Assembly: GCA_963575745.1 (NCBI GenBank)
Contig: CAUYUJ010000692.1
Coordinates: forward strand, 587,710 to 651,709
Length of the DNA: 64,000 nucleotides
Direction of reading: 5' to 3'
DNA from: Prorocentrum cordatum
Lineage: Eukaryota; Sar; Dinophyceae; Prorocentrales; Prorocentraceae
Shown: positions 53,251 through 60,754 of the stretch, in pieces
Layout of the letters: every line of letters begins with the position of its first letter
Position numbering within the stretch: position 1 is the stretch's first letter
The notes under the pieces: generated by a model
What the model was told of the DNA's origin: nothing
The model's database searches: none
What the model saw: the letters and a program-made list of their open reading frames with translations, nothing else
Translations under genes and position numbers: made by a program

Positions 53251-54010
53251 AATACATTTAATGGGCTGGAATTGCGTCTCCCATAATTGCGATTTGGAAC
53301 GATGGGAAGCGCAATTTCTTTTTTTTTGAAAGACCGCACCCAATGGGCCGCAATTCGGTTTCCCATGATTCCGAATCATGGGAGACGCATTTTTTCGACA
53401 AGCTGTATTCACTTGGCTAGAATTGCGTTTCCCATCGTTCAGATTTCGAATTCAGAGGAACGCGGTTTCCCAGAATTTGACTTCCGAACTATGGGAAGCG
53501 CAATTGCTTTTGAGAAGCCGCATTCGATTGGCCGGAACTGCGTTTCCCATAATTCCGAAGTCTGGGAAACGCAATTTTCTTTGAACAGCGGCACTCGACG
53601 GGCTGGCATTGCGTTTCCCATATTTCGGAATTTCAATTCTGGGTAACCGCGTTTCCCAGAATTCGAATTCCGAATTATGGGAAACGCAATGTCTTTTGAA
53701 AGACCGCGCTCAATGGGCTAGAATTGCGCTTCCCACACTTCCGAATTATGGGAAGCGCACCCCCCCTCCCAGAAAAAAACATTGCACTCGATGGGCTGGA
53801 ACTGCGTTTTCCACAATTCGGAGTTCGATTTCCGGGAACATGCGTTTCCCGAAATTCGGAATTCGAAAATGCAATTCCAGCCCATCGAGTGCGGTTTTTC
53901 AATGGAAATTGCTTTGCCATAATTCGAAATTCGAATGATGGGAAAACGCGTTTCCAGTGCAATATGTAATTGGAGCAGTCGTCCGGAATTGCGTTTTCTA
54001 TCATTTGTAT

Positions 54011-54356
54011 TTATGGGCAACGAAATCCCGGACGATTGCCGACGACGTCTCCTGAGCACAGCCGCGGGCCAAGCGGGCCTTCCCCGCTTCCGGGGCGAAC
54101 AGGAGCTGCGGCGCCATTCGCGTGCTTCCCTCACCGGCGCCGTTCTGTGCGCCACCCCTGCCGTTACTCTCTTCAGGACGCGCCGGTTTTTTCCATTGTG
54201 TTGGCTTAGCCGCCCCTCCGCGGCCCACCGCCGTCGCCCCGCGGCGCCTCTCGTGGGCAGGGCGCACGTCCATGTCCACGGCCTTGTGGGCGGGGCCCCT
54301 GGGCCGCGAACCCATGGATGCGGGGGCGCTGTTTCGCGGATGCCCTGCGCGGAGCG
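54011..54356. other. Unassigned
   Basis: GC-rich sequence after the satellite edge; no motif in either strand's frames. Confidence 0.4.
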
Positions 54357-54536
54357 TGCAGTGGAAGCCCATGCCAAGAAGCGCCTTGCTTGCCTCCAGG
54401 GTGTCCTCTGGGTGTCTTGGGTTTCTGTTGGTTCTTCTCCGGGACACGTGACACCAAAAATCAGTGGACGTCCCGGGGTCTCAGGGTTGGGTTCCGTGTG
54501 GGAGGTTCCTTGTGGTCAGGCCCCTACTCTACTGTA
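54357..54536. mobile_element. CCATGCCAAGAA MITE, copy 2
   Basis: 180 bases from TGCAGTGGAAGCCCATGCC to GGCCCCTACTCTACTGTA. Confidence 0.82.
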
Positions 54537-54704
54537 TCCTTGCGACCGTACGGGGTCGCGCCCCCTGGAGTCGAGACCGCGATCGGCGCCGATGTGGATC
54601 TGTTGACTCCTGTGCTCGCCGCTCGTGGCTCCGCCTTTGCCGCCCCCCTGCGACCCCCATCTGGGGGATCTCCTTCGTCTGTAGCCTCCTTTTTTTCTTG
54701 GCGT

Positions 54705-55000
54705 GGGCGGAGGAGGTGGGCGAGGAGGCGGAACGAGGAGGAGGAGGAGGATGAGGAGGAGGAATACAAGGAGGAGAATGAGGAATACGAGGAAGAGGAG
54801 GACTACGAGGAGGAGGAGGGGAAGAGAGAGAGGAGGTGGAGGTGGAGGAGGAGGAGGACGAGGAGGAGGGAGGAGGAGGAGGAGGAGAGGAGGAGGAGGG
54901 GGAGGAGGAGGAGGAGGAGGAGGAGGAATACGAGGAGGAGGAATACGAGGAGGAGGAGGAGGAGGAGGAGGAGGAGGAATGCGAGGAGGAGGAGGAGGGA
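54705..55000 (+). repeat. (GGA)n microsatellite, long
   Basis: GGA/GAA with AATACGAGG words recurring at several points, so a 20-30-base sub-repeat is nested in the tract. Confidence 0.93.
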
Positions 55001-55165
55001 GCGCCTGTCCTCATCATCAGGGCAACTGCCCCTTCTATGCCTGCCCCTCTTATGCTCCCCCGCCCCGTTCCGCAGAGGCCCACGGCGATCACCTTCGGGG
55101 CCGGCGTGCTCGCGTGCCGACGCCCTGCGGGGGGGCGCTGGGGGAAGTAGGGGAGGGCTGGGGCC

Positions 55166-55523
55166 TACAGTGAAAACCCATGGCAAGAAGCACCCTGCTC
55201 GCCTCCAGGGTGCCCTGGGTTTCTTGGGTTTCGACGATTTTGCTATGGAAAGCGTGGCGCTCCCACACCAGACATCAGTGACCGTCCTGGGGTCTCAGGA
55301 TTGGGTTTCTTGTGGGAGGTTCCTTGTGGTCGGGCCCCTACAGTCGGGGCCCTGAAGAAGGAACCCTTTTGGTTGGGGAGGGGCTCCGCGTTCCGTAAGT
55401 GTTTCGCAGCTTGCCCCAGTTTTCCCTTATGTTTCCGGTGGGAAATCGCAGTCGAACTTCTGGAAAACAGGGGCCTCGTTCCTTATTTCGGGTTCCTTAG
55501 GTCAAGGCCCCGACTGTACTGTA
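55166..55523. mobile_element. CCATGCCAAGAA MITE, copy 3, split by another MITE
   Basis: Starts TACAGTGAAAACCCATGGC. It runs to GGGCCCCTA at 55340, is interrupted by the element at 55339-55518, and finishes with CTGTA (55519-55523). Removing the insert and one TA leaves 180 bases, the length of the other copies. Confidence 0.88.
55339..55518. mobile_element. TACAGTCGGGGCC MITE, copy 2, nested
   Basis: 180 bases with perfect 13-base inverted ends, TACAGTCGGGGCC and GGCCCCGACTGTA. Target TA duplicated. Inserted in the terminal repeat of the preceding MITE. Confidence 0.92.
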
Positions 55524-55698
55524 TCCCGTGGCATCCGTCGGGGCCGCGCAGCCATGGCTCGGGGCGTGTGGATCAGCGACCGGCCTCGCCTCCAGCGCGG
55601 AATCGGCGCGCTCCGTCGCCAGGTCTGGCGCCCGCCTGCCGGGCCCACGGATGCCAGCGAGCGCCCGAGGATGGGCCCTGTGGCGCGTTAGCGGGTCC

Positions 55699-55966
55699 AC
55701 TGGGCCTTGTGGGCCCTGGAAGCGGCAGGGCCGTTTTTGCACCGTTTCCGAGAAGGTGTCCCTTGAAAGTGGAAACGGCAACAAAAACGGCGACCGGACA
55801 CGGCAAAGAAACGGCTCCTGGATTGGAGCCGGAGCCGGAACCGGTCAGAAAACGGCGACGGAACCGGTAAAACAACGGCGTCGGAATTGGTAAAAAAACG
55901 GTAAAACGGAACCGGTAAAAAAACGGCCTTGTCGTTTCCAGGGCCCACTAAGCCACTGGGTCCCCT
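55699..55966. mobile_element. GGGCCGTTTTT inverted-repeat element with ACCGGTAAAAAAACGG core
   Basis: Left GTGGGCCCTGGAAGCGGCAG then GGCCGTTTTTGC; the right inverse is GGCCTTGTCGTTTCCAGGGC then CCAC. The interior is a small tandem of GGAACCGGTAAAA(A)ACGG. Confidence 0.72.
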
Positions 55967-56398
55967 GACTTCGGGGTGCTGCGAAGCAGCGCCGGCATAA
56001 GTTTTTGTTTACCACTTTCGCTGCCAGGGCCGTTTCTGTGCCGGCCCCTGCGGGCCCGCAGCAGCAACGACTTGCTGCGGAGAGACGGGTTCTTGAGGGA
56101 TGGGGTCGAGAGTTTCGGGGGCCCGCGTCGCGAGAGGCCCATCGTTGGAGGTCTGGGTCTGTGCCCATCGCCGAGGGAAGGCATGGAGCTGCTTCTCCGG
56201 TCCTGATCTCGTGCAGAGTCGTCGTGCGGCCATCGTTCGCACAGGCCCCCGTGTTCGTCTGACAGATCGGTTGGCTTCTGGCCTCGTCAACGTTGCGGTG
56301 GAGTGAGCTCGTTTTGTTCAGCCGCCGTTCGCGCACCATTCAGAGCAACAAAATAATGGGAGCCTAGCCAGACGGCGCAGCGCAGTGCTTCACCCCAC
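55967..56398. other. Unassigned
   Basis: GCCAGGGCCGTTTCTGTGCC at 56023 echoes the element to the left. No gene. Confidence 0.4.
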
Positions 56399-56578
56399 TA
56401 CAGTTGAGACCCATGCCAAGAAACACCCTGCTTGCCTGCAGGGTGCCATGGGTTTCTTGGGTTTCGATGGTTTTGCCATGGAAAGCGTGACGTCCCCACA
56501 CCAAGAATCGATGGACTCCCTGGGATCTCAGGGTTGGGTTTCTTGTGGAAGGTTTCTTGTGGACTGGCCTCCACTGTA
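56399..56578. mobile_element. CCATGCCAAGAA MITE, copy 4
   Basis: 180 bases. TACAGTTGAGACCC at the left and GGCCTCCACTGTA at the right are inverted. Confidence 0.88.
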
Positions 56579-56891
56579 CTTCCGGGCGGATTCGGATTGC
56601 AAGGCCAGTGATTTGATCCTCCAAAGTGATGTTCTGATTGATTTGTCTGCATGCTCCTGCTGAGACATCGTCATGTGCGTGCGTGTTTTTGTGCACTGGC
56701 GTTGCCAGTTCGATGTGCTTGCTCGTGTAGCCTTCGTCATAACCCTATTCGAGTACGCCCCCCCTGGAACGGAAGTGGGACCGCTCCCCCAGTTTGATGC
56801 TGCACTGCGATGGTGCCGTGGTGGGCGGTGCGAAGATAACCGGCAGGCCCAGCGGAGCAGCCGCTAGCAAAGCAGCGCCCGGGAGGCAGGA

Positions 56892-57092
56892 CTCAGCATC
56901 GTTGAACCTACCCGTGTCCCAATCCCCATCCCTACCCAGACCCCCACCATCTCAGCACTCCAGTTGGGGACATGCCCTTCGAAGCCCGAGAGAGACAGCC
57001 CATGTCCCCATCTTGGTGGGGGGGTAAGTCGGCCAGTGAGGCACAGGCCACGCCCAACGCCCATGGGGATAGGAGTCGGTCAGACGATGCTC
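56892..57092. mobile_element. AGCATCGTTGAAC element, complete copy
   Basis: CAGCATCGTTGAACCTACCC and GGAGTCGGTCAGACGATGCT are inverted ends. The interior CCCATCCCTACCCAGACCCC is shared with 30895. Confidence 0.7.
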
Positions 57093-57605
57093 AAAAGGAA
57101 GCGTGTGACCACGGGCGCGGGCGAAATTGTGTTTTGGCGATTTCGTGGACCGCTGTTGCTTTGGTATGGTTTTCAGCAGAGGCGGGACGAGGAGAGCACG
57201 AGGGACGACGATGGCGAGACGAGCACGGGGAGCAGTTTCGGCGCGAGCCCTGCGTGTGATCTGCTGAGAAAGGGACGCGAGCTCGGACGAAACATCAGAT
57301 CGCGGCAGTACGCAGCAACTTACGGGGAGGGATTACGCCGTGGACGGTGCGAGCCGCGCTTCGCGCAGCGCCACACGCGAGCTTGGAAGACCGACGGCAG
57401 CACGGCCAGGACGCAGAAAAGAAGACCACTCTGGGCCCAGGAGGGGCTCTGGGCCCAGGAGGGGCTCTGCAGGGCCCACTTTGGTCCGATCGACCCGCTC
57501 CGATACGATATCGATGCTGGCCGGCCCGACCCGCTTCGATTCCGACGCTGCAGCGATCCGATGCTGCCCGGTGGCGCTGCCGTGCATCCTGGCACAGCCG
57601 ATCCT
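57093..57605. other. Unassigned
   Basis: GGGCCCAGGAGGGGCTCT is tandemly doubled at 57438-57473. Frames show no motif. Confidence 0.45.
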
Positions 57606-57774
57606 CGGCGGCGAGCGAGGGGGGAAGTGAAAAGTAGAAGACCTTCTCAAGAGGCACCGGGACTTATCAGAAGCCCTCGCGCCCACAGAAGTTTGCTTCT
57701 CAGAAGGCTGGGGGACTTCGGAACCTTCGGAGAAGGCCTTCTCCTTCTCACTTCCCCACCTCGCTCGCCGCCGA
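57606..57774. mobile_element. CTTCTCAGAAGG element (Mutator-like MITE), copy 5
   Basis: CGGCGGCGAGCGAGGGGGGA at the left, and TCTCACTTCCCCACCTCGCT followed by CGCCGCCG at the right; the cleanest ends of the family. Confidence 0.88.
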
Positions 57775-58297
57775 GATCCGCTTCGACGTCGATCCCGTGC
57801 CGATGCAGCCCGGTCCGAGGCGCGGCTCGTGTCCGACCCGATGTCTGCCGATGCGATGCTGACTGGTCCTGGACCTGCTGTCGGGGGGCCCGTTCGTGGC
57901 CGGGGCTGGCCGTGGCCGGAGGCGGCCTGGCGCTCCGTCTCTGTGACCACCCTCCAGCAGTGGCGAGGCGTCCTGGCTGGCCCACAGCCCAGACCCCCTC
58001 GAGTAATGAAAAAATCACGACGGGAGGTTTTTCCTAATTTTCGGCCTCCGGGGGCCCTCACCGGGCCTCGGGAGCGTCAAAAAACGACTCAGGATGCAAA
58101 GCCGGTCATAGGGAAAGGGTCGGGACCTCCAGGGGTCGACGTAATGAAAAAATCATGACGTCGGGGGTCTGGGAGGCCCACCGAAGGGTGTTCCGAGGAC
58201 CACTTGTGGTCTGCGCGGCATGTCCTCAGAGCAGGTTTGGCTGGGGCTGTCTTGTTTTGGCACACCGGGATCCCGTTCTGAGAGCACTGCATTGCTC
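57775..58297. other. Unassigned
   Basis: 58010-58160 has AATGAAAAAATCA(C/T)GACG twice, a 140-base-spaced direct repeat. 58222-58290 resembles 34240-34310. No gene. Confidence 0.45.
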
Positions 58298-58489
58298 GGG
58301 CCGGGCGGAAGGTGGGGATTGGGAAAGGGGGGGTTACGAAATCTGCCGCATGCAGCTGGTCTCGGCCCCGCCGCCGGGCCCATTCCTCGATACATGGGCG
58401 CCTCCCAGCGCCGGGAGGCGCCGGGAGAATCAGCTACGGGAGCTGATTCTCAAACCCCCCTTTGCTATCCCCCCCCTTTCGCCCAGCCC
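58298..58489. mobile_element. GGGCGAAAGG element (Mutator-like MITE), copy 3, with target duplication
   Basis: 192 bases, GGGCCGGGCGGAAGG to CCTTTCGCCCAGCCC. Flanks GCATTGCTC (58289-58297) and GAATTGTTC (58490-58498) match at seven of nine. Confidence 0.85.
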
Positions 58490-58604
58490 GAATTGTTCTG
58501 AGAGCACGTGTCGGTTCTAGGACCATTTCGTGGTAGGCCTACGGGAATGCCGGGGCGGGGTCGGTTCCGGCTCAGCACCCACCAAGCTCCCCAATCCGAC
58601 CCGA

Positions 58605-58802
58605 GGCGGCGGCCAGCGAGGGGGGAGATCTGAAGGAGGAGGCCTTCGCAGAAGGCGGCGGTGCTTCTCAGACGCCCTCGCGCCCTCTGGGAAATGCTCT
58701 GCGTCGTCGGGGAAGGCTTCGACCACTGCTCAGAAGGCCGAGGGACCTCCGAGCCATCTGAGAGGGCCCGCCCCTGCTCACCTCCACCCCCGCCGCTCGC
58801 CG
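58605..58802. mobile_element. CTTCTCAGAAGG element, copy 6, nested
   Basis: GGCGGCGGCCAGCGAGGGGG to CCCCGCCGCTCGCCG. The interrupted host word appears as CCGACCCGA (58596-58604) and CCGACCGAA (58803-58811), a near 9-base duplication. Confidence 0.85.
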
Positions 58803-58872
58803 CCGACCGAAGTCCCCAGTTTGCCCTCCATTCCCAGTGGGGGGGGGAGGGGCGTCGGGGAACAGTGAAGGA

Positions 58873-59140
58873 ACACATACCGGAGGGCACCAACTATGCA
58901 CCAACACCGACCCTGGCCCAGGATCACCCCGGGCCCAGGATCGGTGTACATATGCCTTCTTGCGCAGGGCAGGAGGGCGTATGCACCGATCCTGGGCCCG
59001 GGGTTCTCCTGACCAGGACCGGTGTTGGTGCATAGTTGGTGCCTTCCTGACCTGTGGAGCATAGTTGGTGCATAGTTGGTGCCTTCCTAACCTGTGGTGC
59101 CTTCCTAACCTGTGTTGGTGCATAGTTGGTGCATAGTTGT
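58873..59140. repeat. Foldback with tandem tail
   Basis: GGCACCAACTATGCACCAAC...GGCCCAGGATCGGTG is mirrored by CACCGATCCTGGGCC...GTTGGTGCATAGTTGGTGCC around 58965. The right arm end is then repeated as GCATAGTTGGTGCCTTCCT three to four times to 59140. Confidence 0.85.
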
Positions 59141-59206
59141 TGGTGCCCCCACCCCCCATCCGGAATTTGGATCCTCGGACCGGGTCGGGTTGGCTCGGCG
59201 GGTAGT

Positions 59207-59530
59207 CCATTGGGCGCCTCTCGCGACGAAGGGGGCGGGGCCGGAGCCCCGCACCAGGGGTGGCGCGCGCGGGGGGCGGCCTCGCGCGAGGAGGCGGGGG
59301 AGCCTCGCGGAAGGCGGGGGCCTGCTCTGGAGCCCTCCCTACTCCTGCGACGCCCTCTGGGATCTGGACGCCCTCTTGGCGTTCCCTGAACGGCCCTGGG
59401 CCCTGGGTGCATTTACCCCACGCCTGTGCTTGCCTGCTGCCTGGGTGCCTTTTGTGAGGGTGTCGTTTTCTGCTCTCTAGGGGGGGGGGCGGGTGGACAA
59501 AGGCAAGACACCGCGCAGGAGACCTGCTCT
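59207..59530. other. Unassigned, very GC-rich
   Basis: No family or coding frame recognised. Confidence 0.4.
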
Positions 59531-59741
59531 CTGGACGCCCGAGATGGGTACGGAAAGAATGGGTACCATGCCCAACAGCAGTTCCTCTCCCTTTTGAGCA
59601 GGGCTCGCTGTCCACGCCGCGGCGGCTCGTGTCCATTCGAGACAGGAGGCCGCCTGCCCAACAGCGGCCGCTGCTGGTTTGGGACAACATTTGCTGTTGG
59701 GCATGGTACCCATTCTTTCGGTACCCATTTCGGGCGTCCAA
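59531..59741. mobile_element. GGACGCCCGA foldback MITE, copy 2
   Basis: 211 bases. CTGGACGCCCGAGATGGG and CCCATTTCGGGCGTCCA inverted; inner GGGTACCATGCCCAACAGCA and its inverse also pair. Confidence 0.87.
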
Positions 59742-60672
59742 ATGGGAAGCCCCCGCGGCCTGCTGGGAAGGCCCCGGCCTGCTTCGGTGGCACTTCATGG
59801 GGGCCTGGTATACCCTCTGAATTGCGTCTTCAGCGTCCTTTAGCGTCGATCAGCGTCAGGAGTCAATGAGATAGCGCCGAGTGAGCATCGGCTAGCGTCG
59901 ATTAGCGTCGATTTAGCGTCGACCCCCTCCGCCTTCCCGAGGGTCGCCTCTCCCCCCCCCCTGGAGCCGCCCTCCTGTGCGGGCCGCCGGAGAGGAGGGC
60001 GCCCGAGCCGTGTGGGCGGCCGAGGTGCCTGGGCGCCAGCAGCTGGGCGCTGGCCCTGGGGCTCCTCGACGAGGCGGTCCCTCCTTCATCCTCGCCGTAC
60101 CAGTCTCCGTCCTCATCGCCATACCATTCGCCATACCAGTCTCCCTCCTCGCCATGCCAGTCTCCCCCCTGCCTCTCCTTGCCTCTCCCTCCCCTTTTCC
60201 TCCTCCTCGTCCTCCCGGACTCCCCCTCGCCTGCCCAGTCAGTCCCCTCGTCCTCCAAGTCACTCCCTCCTCTTCCCCCCCCGCCTCGTCCTCCTAGTCT
60301 CTCTCTCCTCTCTTCCTCTTTCCTCCACCGCCTCCCTCGTCTCTTCCCCTCTCCTCCCTTCCTGCTCGGCGCCCCGCGCAGATGCCGCGACACGCGGTGG
60401 AGCCAGACTGGAGCACGTCCAGCAGGCGGAAGCGGCGGGGTGGGGGGCAATGGCAGGGGAAGGGGCAATTGGAGGAGGAGGGAAGGTGCCCCGGCGGCCA
60501 AACTCCCCCCCTCCCCCCCTCGAAGGGGACAGAATGCCATGCACATATATTGTCGTAGATCTGTGCGGACTTCTGGGATCTGCGCTGGGGCTGGGCCCCC
60601 CCCCCTGCGACGCCGCCGGAGCGCGCCAGGGAGGGGGTTCCAGCTCGGAGGGCCAAGTCTACCTGTTTCTGG
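59742..60672. other. Unassigned, C/T-rich; target region of the retrogene
   Basis: 59820-59930 repeats AGCGTCGAT(T/C). 60060-60385 is pyrimidine-rich on the plus strand. The long frame that runs into the retrogene from 60179 is the retrogene frame extended by chance through low-complexity DNA. Confidence 0.5.
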
Positions 60673-60691
60673 ACGACCAATCTGCCAATTG
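60673..60691. repeat. Target-site duplication, left copy
   Basis: 19 bases, identical to 62861-62879. Confidence 0.93.
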
Positions 60692-60698
60692 GCTCAAG
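60689..60698 (+). other. Spliced-leader relict
   Basis: TTGGCTCAAG equals the last ten bases of the 22-base dinoflagellate spliced leader. The first 12 bases are missing, as after incomplete reverse transcription. A 56-base 5' untranslated region follows to the ATG. Confidence 0.85.
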
Positions 60699-60754
60699 GG
60701 CCCCTTCAAAGACCCGGGCGCCCGCGTGCGGCCACTCCGCTGCCGGCGCCAGCC

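Larger units (their letters stand above)
48857..54010. repeat. Palindromic satellite with alternating short and long units
   Basis: 42 unit starts (GGAATTGCG or a variant) can be read between 49013 and 53798. The short unit (about 71 bases) is one palindrome, TTGCGTTTCCCATAATTC and its inverse. The long unit (about 115) is a larger palindrome of about 80 bases made of two such hairpins around AACGCGGTTTCCC. Both are followed by a non-palindromic spacer, TTTTGAAAAACCGCACTCGA then TGGGCTGG. Spacings from 49013 run 115, 71, 116, 71, 116, 71, 103, 71, 115, 73, 114, 73, 115. The last part (53870-53950) contains an inverted spacer. No coding. Confidence 0.95.
58571..59206. mobile_element. ACTACCTACC MITE, copy 3, interrupted by other repeats
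   Basis: CACCCACCAAGCTCCCCAAT at the left and GGTTGGCTCGGCGGGTAGTC at the right. Between them sit another MITE (58605-58802) and a foldback (58873-59048). The interior CCCAGTGGGGGGGGG matches 45488. Confidence 0.72.

Noticed and set aside
58276-58505. GTTCTGAGAGCAC on both sides of the MITE at 58298 as its target duplication
   Set aside because: The left copy lies 9 bases outside the nearer 9-base duplication and partly belongs to a different repeat also seen at 34240-34310; the adjoining GCATTGCTC / GAATTGTTC pair fits the family better.
60179-60754. N-terminal extension of the 60755 gene by 192 residues
   Set aside because: The extension lies mostly outside the left target duplication and the spliced-leader relict, so it cannot belong to the original mRNA; it is also Pro/Ser-rich low-complexity.
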